From: Dulcicalothrix desertica PCC 7102 | GTDB lineage: Bacteria > Cyanobacteriota > Cyanobacteriia > Cyanobacteriales > Nostocaceae | Length of the DNA stretch: 64,000 bases | Assembly: GCF_003991905.1 (NCBI RefSeq) | Contig: NZ_RSCL01000010.1 | Location: 300,399 to 364,398 of the forward strand | Reading direction: 5' to 3' | Shown here: in pieces, positions 16,641 through 25,485 of the stretch | Numbering within the stretch: the stretch's first letter is position 1 | How the letters are laid out: the number at the start of each line of letters is the position of its first letter | Made by a program: the position numbers and the translations under genes | Notes under the pieces: generated by a model | Seen by the model: only the letters and a program-made list of their open reading frames with translations | What the model was told of the DNA's origin: nothing | Database searches by the model: none

Positions 16641-18749
16641 TTATAATCCGTTTGTAGTAGTATTTTGTGATTGTTCGGTTTGCTGCGGTTCGGGTTGTGG
16701 TGGTGGTTCTGGGTTGAGATATTCACGCCATGTACGTATTTGGTCACGTGCAGAGCTATGTGCTGCTGTTCCACGTGGAATTAGGCGTGCTGTTTCGATT
16801 GCGCGTCCTAGGTCAGATTCGCTCTGGGTACGGGCAATATCTAATATTTGCTGACTCCACTGGTCAATTGCTGGGTTGACGTCGTTACGTAATAAGCTGC
16901 TTTCTGGCACTCTCTTCGCTAAACGAATTGCTTGAGCGAGTGCTTCTGGTGTTCCTTGTAACGCTACTTCCCTTGCTTGCTTCCAGTCTTGACGTGCATT
17001 TACTTGTCCTTGCCAGTCACCTATTGCGGATAAAGCTTCATTTGATAATGCCCTATTTCCTGTTATTTGGCTCGCTGTTTGAATTGCTGCCGATAAATCG
17101 CCGCTGCTAGCCAATTCACGCGCACGGTCTAAATAAGGCTGGTCTTGAGCGCGTTGTATTATTGCTGTCCATTCAGAAATTCGTTTGCGTGCTTCTGGAT
17201 ATAATGCCCGTCCACGACGAATTTGACTTGCTTCGGTTATTGCTGCTTGTAGTGAACCTGCATCTTGCACTAGCGCTAACTGTTCGGCACGGTCTAAAAA
17301 TGGACGGTCTTCAATTGTTTGAATTTGCCCTACCCAACGATTTATTTCTCTACGAGCTTCTCTCGCACGCGGATTACTTGCTGGTACTAATTGTGCCTCA
17401 GCTATTGCCGCTGTTAAATCAGTTACCGTTCCTTGTGTAGCAAGTGTACGGGCTTTGTCTAAACGTGTTACGTCCTGTATTTCTAACTGCCAGCGAGCTA
17501 TTAAACCCTGTGCTTTTTGATATACTGCCCGTTCTGGACTGATTTGCTGTGCTTGGGCAATTGCAGACTCTAAGCCGGACGTAGTACCAATCCAAGCATT
17601 ACGCTGTGCTTCGGCAATGGCGATGAAATCTTCAGTTTCTGTTTGTAAGTTGGCGTTAGTCGGTATTTGTTGAGCAATCGAAATTGCTTCATCAGCTTCT
17701 TGACTATCAAGCCTTTTCTGGGCAATATCGAGCATTTGGCGCCCAAACAGCGGAATAGCTTCTTGCGCTTTTTGGTACATGTAGCTATCAGCAGTTACCG
17801 ACTCTGCTAACTTGATAGCTTTTTTCAAATTATCAATATTACCGTTTTTAGCTAAATCTTCAGCTTTGGCTAACTTCTCACCATCTTCACGAGACTTAGC
17901 AATCAGGTTATTTAATTGCTGATACTTGGTAGTTTGCCAAAACTTATTGTTTACGCGCAGTAAGCGAGAAGCATCCATAAACGCTTGTTGCCAGCGTGCG
18001 TTACGCATTCCTTCTTCGGCTTGTTTGTAGATTTCTTCGCCTTTTGACCAAATCGAACGCCATTGCTCGATTTTGTCTTTAACGATTTTGGACGCTGGCA
18101 TGTCAGATGGGATACGGTTAGCAGTGGCAATAGCTTCATCTAATTTGCCTTCCTGAAAGCTAGTGTCCGCTAATCGTAAAACATCCCGCGACCATTCTTC
18201 AAGATAACGGTCTACCTCAGCACGTAAGGGATGGTTGGATGGCAATTGCTTAACAAGGTTAATAGCTTGCAGCAAATCTTCTACATTGTTTTTAGAAGCT
18301 GCCACTTGAGCGCAGTGTAAACGTACCGAAGCACTCGCGAGGGGCCAAAAAATTGATGGACAATTGGGCGCAGCAGGCAGTTTCAACAGTATTGCCATAG
18401 ACATAAAAGCTATAGTACCTGGTACAAAAGCCAACAAACCAGTCCATAGCACCCAACTTTTTGTCCAACGCGGCAATTTCCACTCTGTAGATGATGATGT
18501 CTCATCTCGCAACTGACCGTCAGTTTCGAGGCGGGAATTTTCCCCGCGTTTTGGTTGACGTGATGGTGTCACTTGTTTGGATTTACTCGCTTGTTGCTGC
18601 TTCACAGACTTTGAGTTTGAATTTGTACCTGGGACATTTGGCGCTTTTTGGTCAGAGGGTTGCCGTTGCCGGGATAGTTGGGTCATGTTTTCTGACTCGT
18701 TTCCTGTGGTACGCGACCAACTTTCTGGAATATCCCGTTCTGTCGTCAT
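16641..18749 (-). CDS. membrane-anchored helical-repeat protein
   Basis: 702 residues. The first ~100 are polar and low-complexity (Ser/Gln/Lys-rich), followed by one membrane segment at ~107-127 (VLWTGLLAFVPGTIAFMSMA). The remaining ~550 residues are helical repeats of roughly 60-75 residues, each with an AAIxxAxQIxxxxxLxxEAxxxIxxW pattern (e.g. LSAAIQTASQITGNRALS). The end is Pro/Glu/Gln-rich. Similar cyanobacterial proteins are annotated vaguely as chromosome-segregation-ATPase-like, but there is no ATPase motif here. The repeats suggest a TPR-like solenoid scaffold outside the membrane. Confidence 0.75.
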   Translation of the reverse strand: MTTERDIPESWSRTTGNESENMTQLSRQRQPSDQKAPNVPGTNSNSKSVKQQQASKSKQVTPSRQPKRGENSRLETDGQLRDETSSSTEWKLPRWTKSWVLWTGLLAFVPGTIAFMSMAILLKLPAAPNCPSIFWPLASASVRLHCAQVAASKNNVEDLLQAINLVKQLPSNHPLRAEVDRYLEEWSRDVLRLADTSFQEGKLDEAIATANRIPSDMPASKIVKDKIEQWRSIWSKGEEIYKQAEEGMRNARWQQAFMDASRLLRVNNKFWQTTKYQQLNNLIAKSREDGEKLAKAEDLAKNGNIDNLKKAIKLAESVTADSYMYQKAQEAIPLFGRQMLDIAQKRLDSQEADEAISIAQQIPTNANLQTETEDFIAIAEAQRNAWIGTTSGLESAIAQAQQISPERAVYQKAQGLIARWQLEIQDVTRLDKARTLATQGTVTDLTAAIAEAQLVPASNPRAREARREINRWVGQIQTIEDRPFLDRAEQLALVQDAGSLQAAITEASQIRRGRALYPEARKRISEWTAIIQRAQDQPYLDRARELASSGDLSAAIQTASQITGNRALSNEALSAIGDWQGQVNARQDWKQAREVALQGTPEALAQAIRLAKRVPESSLLRNDVNPAIDQWSQQILDIARTQSESDLGRAIETARLIPRGTAAHSSARDQIRTWREYLNPEPPPQPEPQQTEQSQNTTTNGL

Positions 18750-18905
18750 TGCTCACACCATAGTAATTTTACAGCGATTCGTTTTAATAACGAAACTTGC
18801 GTTGTTGCCATAGTAACTTCCTCGTTGAGAAAAAGCTAGCTTCTGCACCATCTTTTATCCACAGATATCATGAAGATATATTTTTTACAGTCCTATTTTA
18901 TACCT

Positions 18906-19808
18906 TTACGAAACAGATGATTCGGCTTGCAATTCATTGATTACACTTGCCAAGTCGTCAATACTTGCTTGGTATACTGTGCCGCAAAACTCACACGTAA
19001 CCTCGGCGCCATTGTCTTTAACAATCATGTCCTCCAATTCAGTTTCCCCTAACAATTTTAAGGCGCCAAGTACCCGTTCAAACGAGCAACCGCAATGAAA
19101 GCGAAGCATTTGAGTTTCAGGGAAAATAAAGAGTCCCATATCTCCCAGCAAATCTTGAAAGATTTCGGGCAAAGTTTTACCAGCTTGCAGCAATGGCGTG
19201 AACTCTCTAAGCGCCATCATTCGCGACTCTAAAGTTTCTACCAGTGCTTCATCGCGTGCAGCTTTCGGCAAAACCTGTACAAGCAATCCTCCTGATGCTG
19301 TGACTCCACTCGAATCTACAAACACACCTACCATTAATCCGGAAGGGGTTTGCTCGGAAGTTACTAAATAATGAGCAACATCTTCGCCGATTTCTCCTGA
19401 TACTAGTTCCACAGTACTCGAATAAGGATACCCGAATCCAATATCGCGCACAACATAAAGAAAACCTTTACCAACGGCGCCACCCACATCCAATTTTCCT
19501 CTAGGGTTGGGCGGTAAATCTACGTGCGGATTATTTACGTACCCTCGCACCGTACCATCTAAACCAGCATCAACTAACAAACCACCTAAAGGTCCATCAC
19601 CTCTAATTCTCAAATTTACGCGCGACCCAGGTCGTTTCATACTCGAAGCCATTAGCAACCCCGCAGTCATCGACCGACCCAATGCTGCCGTCGCTTCTGG
19701 TGATAGTTTGTGGCGCCTGCGCGCTTCATCGGTTAAACGTGTAGTAATTGCACCAACTGCTCTAATTCCCCCATCTGCCGCTGTCGCGCGAATTAATTGG
19801 TCTGCCAT
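18906..19808 (-). CDS. hslO: Hsp33 redox-activated chaperonin HslO
   Basis: 300 residues, full family length. The N-terminal domain (residues ~1-185) has RGDGPLGGLLVDAG and YVNNPHVDLP motifs. The C-terminal redox switch carries HCGCSFERV and CEFCGTVYQ, i.e. CxC-x(~30)-CxxC, the zinc-binding cysteines that release zinc on oxidation to activate the holdase. Cytosolic stress protein. Starts at ATG 19808. Confidence 0.96.
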   Translation of the reverse strand: MADQLIRATAADGGIRAVGAITTRLTDEARRRHKLSPEATAALGRSMTAGLLMASSMKRPGSRVNLRIRGDGPLGGLLVDAGLDGTVRGYVNNPHVDLPPNPRGKLDVGGAVGKGFLYVVRDIGFGYPYSSTVELVSGEIGEDVAHYLVTSEQTPSGLMVGVFVDSSGVTASGGLLVQVLPKAARDEALVETLESRMMALREFTPLLQAGKTLPEIFQDLLGDMGLFIFPETQMLRFHCGCSFERVLGALKLLGETELEDMIVKDNGAEVTCEFCGTVYQASIDDLASVINELQAESSVS

Positions 19809-20026
19809 GAAAAACCCTTACATTTCTTAATACACACTGTAACTAATTGTAAAGTCTTAACGGTCAATAGTTAGGTGTGGTTTACCGTTCAACACAAATA
19901 GTAATTACTTAAAAACTAAAAACAATGACTAAAAAATATTGAAATTTACACGATAGTATTGATAAAAAAACATTTTTAAAGTAAATAATATTCCATTAAC
20001 TTATAATTATTGAGTGGTTAATTTGT

Positions 20027-23000
20027 ATGAACGAATCCCATTATCATCTCGGCGGTAGTTTGGGTCGTGATGCACCCAGTTACGTGGTACGTCAGGCAGA
20101 TCAAGAAATTTACGAAACTTTGAAAGCTGGAAAATTCTGCTACGTCCTCAACTGTCGTCAAATGGGTAAGTCTTCGGTACTAGTGCGTACTAGTTATCGA
20201 TTGCAACTTGAGGGTTTTAAGTGCGCGTTTTTAGACATGACGCGCGTTGGGAGTCATGATACAAATTTACAACAGTGGTATTATGGTATTATCGCAGAAC
20301 TATGGCGAGCTTTAGGTCTTTTTGGGCAAGTTAGTTTAAAGAATTGGTTAAATGAGCAGGAAAATGTATCTCCTGTTCAAAAATTGAGTAATTTTATTGA
20401 AGATATAGTTTTAAAAAAAATATCTACCGAAAAGATAACTATTTTTATAGATGAAATTGATAGTGTTCTGAGTCTCAATTTTCAAGTTTCTGATTTTTTT
20501 GCTTTAATTCGCTTTTGCTATAACCAAAGAAGCGTTAATTCTGAATATAACCGTTTAACTTTTGCAATTTTTGGAGTTGCGACACCCTCCGATTTGATTA
20601 CCGATAAAAAGCGTACACCCTTCAACATTGGCACCGCAATTGAAATACACGGTTTTTCCTACCATGAAACAGCACCTTTAGTCAAGGGATTAATTGGAAT
20701 TGCTGAACCCGAAGAAGGCATGAAGGAGATTTTAGCTTGGACTAGTGGGCAACCATTTCTCACACAAAAGTTATGTCACATTATTGGGCAAGAAAAGGGC
20801 GCCTCAATTAAAGATATAAAAGATATAATCTACAAATGTATTATTGAGAATTGGGAATCGCAAGACGAACCTGAACATTTGCGAACAATACGTGATAGAA
20901 TTAAGCATAATCAGCAGGCTGGTAGAATACTAGGAATTTATCAACAAATATTACAAGAGGCAGCAGTAAAAGTTGATGATAGTCGTGAGCAAATAGAATT
21001 AATATTATCAGGTTTAGTTGTCAAAGATAAAGGTTTTCTTAAAACCAGATGTCAAATATACCAAGAAGTATTCAATCTGGAATGGGTCAGACAGCAATTA
21101 AGCAATCTTCGTCCTTATTCTCAAACTTTTGACGCTTGGATTAGTACAAATAAAGAAGATACATCGCGACTTTTACGTGGACAAGCTTTAATTGATGCTC
21201 AAATTTGGGCACAAGGTAAAAGTTTAAGCGATTTAGATTACCAGTTTTTAGCGGCAAGTATGGAATTTGACCGTCAGCAAGCGTCGATGATTTTACAAGC
21301 ACAGCGTACTAAAGAAATTGAAGCACGACTTGCTGAGGAACAAAAAAGACAAGAAAGTGAGAGACGAGTTACTAAGTTACAAAAATTATTACTTTTAGCT
21401 GTAAGTGGCGCCTTTGCAGTGTCTACTACTTTAGGTATAACAACTTGGTTGCAATATCGTCAATCAGTACAAAATGAAATAAAAGCACTTGCAATTTCTG
21501 CTGATGCGATTTTTGCATCGAATCAAGAATTAAATGCGCTGGTAGCAGCAATTAAGGCAAAGCGAAAAATACAACAACATAACTATATAGATTCAGAAAT
21601 TAAAAACAAAGTTGAATCTGTTTTAGAACAAACTGTTTATGGAGTTAGTGAATATAATAAGTTAATAGGACATAAAAGCGGAGTTGCAACAGTTGCTATT
21701 AGTCCCGATAATCAAATTATTGCCACAGGAGGCGCCGATAAAACTATAAGATTGTGGAAATTAGATGGTACCAATTTTAAAACTATTAAGGCTCATGGTT
21801 CTACAGTATGGAAAGTTAGATTTAGTCCAGATGGTAAAATTATTGCATCAGCAAGTTTTGATGGTACTATAAAACTATGGAATTTAGATGGTACTTTCAT
21901 AAAAACATTTAGAGCGCATCAAGGTGCTATTTGGGATATTGCCTTTAGTTCTGATAGTAAAATACTTGCATCCGTGGGTTCTGATAGATTCATTAAGCTT
22001 TGGAATTTAGATAAAAGCTGCCAAGAAATAAAGTGCAATATTGGGACTTTCAAAGGTCATAATGCTGTAATTTCAAGTATTACCTTTAACTCAGATGCTA
22101 GTATAATTGCAACTACAAGCTTTGATAGAACAATCAAAGTTTGGAAAAAAAATAAAACGGGATATAGTGTCTTTAAAACTATAAAAGGTCATTCATCTTC
22201 AATTGCACATGTTGCTTTTAGTCCTGACGGCAAAATGATTGCTTCTGCCAGTGAAGATAAAACGGTAAAATTGTGGCGCCTAGATGGAACTAATATTGGT
22301 ACTCTTAAAGGACATGAAGCTGGGGTATTAACAGTAAGTTTTAGCCATGATGGGCAGATGATTGTTTCTGCTGGTTCAGACAAGACTATTAAAGTTTGGA
22401 GACCAAATGGTATTTTAATCAAAACCTTTGCAAAGCATAACGGCAAAATATTAGATGTTGCAATTAATACAAATAATGATGTAGTAGCTTCAGCAAGTAT
22501 AGATGGTTCAGTCAAACTGTGGAAAGTTAACCCTGGCTTATCAACCGTTTTCTATAGTCAGAATAATACCGTTTTATTTCCTGCTTTTAGCCCAGATGGT
22601 AATATTATTGCTTTTGCTGATGCAGAACGGTCGATTAGCCTGTATAAAAAAGATAACATATTGCTACAAAGTACTAAAAGTCAAGGTGCCTCACTTGCAA
22701 CAATTGCATATAGTTCGGATGGAAACAATATTGCTGTAGGAACTGAGGATGGCAGTATAGAACTTTGGCAACCGAGAATAGATAAATCCTTATCCAGGTT
22801 AAGAGCTTTTAAGGCACATGATGCATTAATACTAACAATAGCATTTAGCCCTGACGGACAAACTATAGCATCAGGAAGTGATGACAATAGTGTTAAGTTG
22901 TGGAAGTTAGATGGAAGTGTGGTTGCTACCCTAAAAGGGCATCGTTCTAGAGTCACAACAGTTAAATTTAGTCCAGATGGTAATTTGATTGCCTCAACGT

Positions 23001-23530
23001 CTTCTGATGGTAGAATTGCTCTGTGGAAGCGAGACCAAATGGGGAAGTTTCGCATCTATAAAAGTTTTGAAGCTCATAATGCTCCTGTTTGGGGACTCAG
23101 TTTCTCTCCAAAAGAAAATATAATTGCCTCATCTAGTTTAGACGGAACCATCAAATTTTGGAATATAGATGGCACTATTGCCAAAACTATCAAAGATAAT
23201 AAAAGTTCCTTCAGCAGAATTGAATTCAGTCCTGATGGTAAGATAATAGCGGCAGCAACTTGGCAAAACACTATCAAACTCTGGAATCGAGATGGAACTT
23301 TACTGAAAACTCTTACTGGACATGAATCTACCGTTTGGACAGTTGCTTTTAGCCCTGATGCCCATTACCTAATTTCATCAAGTGATGACCAAAAGGCTAT
23401 TTTATGGAATGTTAAGCACATTTTAAATTTAGACTTTTTACAACGCGCTTGTAGCTGGGCAGGTGACTATCTCAGAACAAACGCGGAAGTTCAAGAAGAC
23501 AGGCGCCTGTGCGATGACGTTAGTAAATAA
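20027..23530 (+). CDS. AAA-like (AAA_35) NTPase with transmembrane segment and WD40 array
   Basis: 1167 residues. Residues 1-350 are an AAA-like domain: Walker A region NCRQMGKSSVLVR (G47-K48-S49), Walker B IFIDEID (D142-E143), and SGQPFLTQKLC near 245. A charged helix (about 415-450, EARLAEEQKRQESERR) leads into one membrane segment (~455-475). The rest, from ~545, is about fourteen WD40 blades, i.e. two propellers. This is a cyanobacterial STAND-like signalling architecture: NTPase switch, membrane anchor and ligand-sensing propellers. Ligand unknown. It is the first of three genes sharing the AAA-like module, with 203 bases to the next. Confidence 0.9.
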   Translation: MNESHYHLGGSLGRDAPSYVVRQADQEIYETLKAGKFCYVLNCRQMGKSSVLVRTSYRLQLEGFKCAFLDMTRVGSHDTNLQQWYYGIIAELWRALGLFGQVSLKNWLNEQENVSPVQKLSNFIEDIVLKKISTEKITIFIDEIDSVLSLNFQVSDFFALIRFCYNQRSVNSEYNRLTFAIFGVATPSDLITDKKRTPFNIGTAIEIHGFSYHETAPLVKGLIGIAEPEEGMKEILAWTSGQPFLTQKLCHIIGQEKGASIKDIKDIIYKCIIENWESQDEPEHLRTIRDRIKHNQQAGRILGIYQQILQEAAVKVDDSREQIELILSGLVVKDKGFLKTRCQIYQEVFNLEWVRQQLSNLRPYSQTFDAWISTNKEDTSRLLRGQALIDAQIWAQGKSLSDLDYQFLAASMEFDRQQASMILQAQRTKEIEARLAEEQKRQESERRVTKLQKLLLLAVSGAFAVSTTLGITTWLQYRQSVQNEIKALAISADAIFASNQELNALVAAIKAKRKIQQHNYIDSEIKNKVESVLEQTVYGVSEYNKLIGHKSGVATVAISPDNQIIATGGADKTIRLWKLDGTNFKTIKAHGSTVWKVRFSPDGKIIASASFDGTIKLWNLDGTFIKTFRAHQGAIWDIAFSSDSKILASVGSDRFIKLWNLDKSCQEIKCNIGTFKGHNAVISSITFNSDASIIATTSFDRTIKVWKKNKTGYSVFKTIKGHSSSIAHVAFSPDGKMIASASEDKTVKLWRLDGTNIGTLKGHEAGVLTVSFSHDGQMIVSAGSDKTIKVWRPNGILIKTFAKHNGKILDVAINTNNDVVASASIDGSVKLWKVNPGLSTVFYSQNNTVLFPAFSPDGNIIAFADAERSISLYKKDNILLQSTKSQGASLATIAYSSDGNNIAVGTEDGSIELWQPRIDKSLSRLRAFKAHDALILTIAFSPDGQTIASGSDDNSVKLWKLDGSVVATLKGHRSRVTTVKFSPDGNLIASTSSDGRIALWKRDQMGKFRIYKSFEAHNAPVWGLSFSPKENIIASSSLDGTIKFWNIDGTIAKTIKDNKSSFSRIEFSPDGKIIAAATWQNTIKLWNRDGTLLKTLTGHESTVWTVAFSPDAHYLISSSDDQKAILWNVKHILNLDFLQRACSWAGDYLRTNAEVQEDRRLCDDVSK

Positions 23531-23733
23531 GTATTATCAAACTATTAGAAGCGAATATTTATAACAAATATTACTTTAATAAGCTCTATAATATTCTATG
23601 GCAGCTATATAAAGCTAAACTGCCGAGCGATGAAAATATTATAAATTACAGTTGTAAAATATACTATTAAACTGTAACATTTGTCTTCGATAAGTTTTAT
23701 CTAAACTAACTTTTAATACAAACAATACAAACA

Positions 23734-25407
23734 ATGAGCTTAGAGACACCTTGGGAACCTGTACCGCTAAATTCGCATTTCTACATTAGACATAATCATC
23801 TAGAAGAATTGATATATCAAGAACTTCACAAAGATGGAAGTCTCATCCGTATCAAGTCACCACAGAAGACAGGAAAAACTTCTTTGGTACTTCGCTTGCT
23901 AGCTTATGCTAAAACAATTCCCTACCATACAGTTAATTTAGACTTTCAATTAGCTGAAGAGGGTATTTTTACTTCTCTCAATAAGCTTTTATTATGGTTT
24001 GGTGCCAATGTTAGTCAGCAGTTGCATATAGCTTCGATGATAAAAGAATACTATGATGAGTTTATTGGGGAGAAGGTAAATTGTACTATATATTTTCAAG
24101 AGTATTTGCTAAAGCAAGTAAATAAGCCAGTCGTTTTAGTTTTGAATGAACTCAACCGTTTGTTTGAATATCCTGCTGTTGCTCAAGATTTTTTAGCTTT
24201 ACTGCGTTCTTGGTATGAAGAAGCGAAGCATAACGATGGTTTTAAGCAACTTCGCTTTATATTGGTATATTCAACGGAAATTTACATACATTTGAACATT
24301 AACCAATCTCCTTTCAATGTGGGATTACCTGTCAACTTACCAGAATTTACAGTTGAGCAGATACAGCATTTAGCGAACGTGCATAATTTGAACTGGGAAG
24401 GCAAGGTTGGGAAGAGTAATGCTTTTGAACTACATGCTTTAGTAGGGGGACATCCTTATTTAATTCGACTTACGCTTTATGATTTGGCTATGCATTCAGA
24501 TAATAGTTTAAATTATCTCTTAGAACAGGCACCAACGATTAGCGGTATTTATAGTACTTATTTACGCGGATTATTAGCTCAAGTGACAAAAAATCCCGAA
24601 TTTGCAGCTGCACTTCAACAATTGATTAATAACGGTGGTAAAGCTAGATTAAATCATCTGTTAGCTTATAAATTACAAAGTTTAGGATTAGTAAATATAA
24701 ATAATTTAGATTGTACGTTTTCCTGCGAGCTATATAGAAAATATTTTTCTTATCAGAATTTAGCAGAACTAAATGTCTGGCAGTACATGAAAAATTTACA
24801 ACAAGATAATCAATATTTAGTACAGTTATCTAATTCAGATTATATCACAACGCTTGGTAATGAGCGCTATTTTGAAACTAGTTTAAATCAAGTATGGTCA
24901 ATGGTGGCTGAAGAAGAGGCGCCTTTATCTCTGATATTATTAGATATTGACCATCTGAAAATTTTTAATAAATATAAAGGTTGGGAATCAGGAAACTCAT
25001 CGATTCAAAAAGTAGCTAATGTTATTCATGATGTCACAATTAGCTTTTATACAGTCGGTACATTTACAATTAGAACTGCACGTTTTGGAGGTGGAGAGTT
25101 TGGCATAATCCTTCCTGGAAGAACTCCAGAAATTGCTTTTGACATTGCCGAAAGTATCCGTAAGCAAGTTATGAATTTAGCAATTGCACACGATAATTTA
25201 GTCATGTCTGGTCTATCTGCTCCGATGTTGACTGTAAGTTTAGGAATTGCATCAACTTTTATTGATGATGATATCTCACCTAATAGATTAATCCAAGCAA
25301 CACGTAATGCACTTTATCAATCAAAGCGAAACGGACGTAATAGTATTTCGTTTAGTACCATTTATAACTGTGGTTTCGATATACCATCAAGTCAAACCCA
25401 ATATTAA
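23734..25407 (+). CDS. AAA-like NTPase fused to degenerate GGDEF domain (paralogue 1)
   Basis: 557 residues. The N-terminal ~350 residues are an AAA-like module: Walker A QKTGKTS (G47-K48-T49); the Walker B position reads VLVLNELNRLFE with Asn138 where the upstream homologue has Asp. LVGGHPYLIRLTLY near 248 matches the family's sensor region. The C-terminal ~175 residues are a GGDEF fold with LDIDHLKIFN (D404) and RFGGGEFGIILP. The signature is GGGEF, so the third, metal-binding acidic position (residue 454) is Gly. Predicted not to make c-di-GMP. Tandem with a close paralogue. Confidence 0.85.
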   Translation: MSLETPWEPVPLNSHFYIRHNHLEELIYQELHKDGSLIRIKSPQKTGKTSLVLRLLAYAKTIPYHTVNLDFQLAEEGIFTSLNKLLLWFGANVSQQLHIASMIKEYYDEFIGEKVNCTIYFQEYLLKQVNKPVVLVLNELNRLFEYPAVAQDFLALLRSWYEEAKHNDGFKQLRFILVYSTEIYIHLNINQSPFNVGLPVNLPEFTVEQIQHLANVHNLNWEGKVGKSNAFELHALVGGHPYLIRLTLYDLAMHSDNSLNYLLEQAPTISGIYSTYLRGLLAQVTKNPEFAAALQQLINNGGKARLNHLLAYKLQSLGLVNINNLDCTFSCELYRKYFSYQNLAELNVWQYMKNLQQDNQYLVQLSNSDYITTLGNERYFETSLNQVWSMVAEEEAPLSLILLDIDHLKIFNKYKGWESGNSSIQKVANVIHDVTISFYTVGTFTIRTARFGGGEFGIILPGRTPEIAFDIAESIRKQVMNLAIAHDNLVMSGLSAPMLTVSLGIASTFIDDDISPNRLIQATRNALYQSKRNGRNSISFSTIYNCGFDIPSSQTQY

Positions 25408-25485
25408 AAAATAATTAAAATAAATTGCCAACATTCTACTGATATACTATCAATTAGCTTAAAAAATAAGTGGATTGGCATTAAC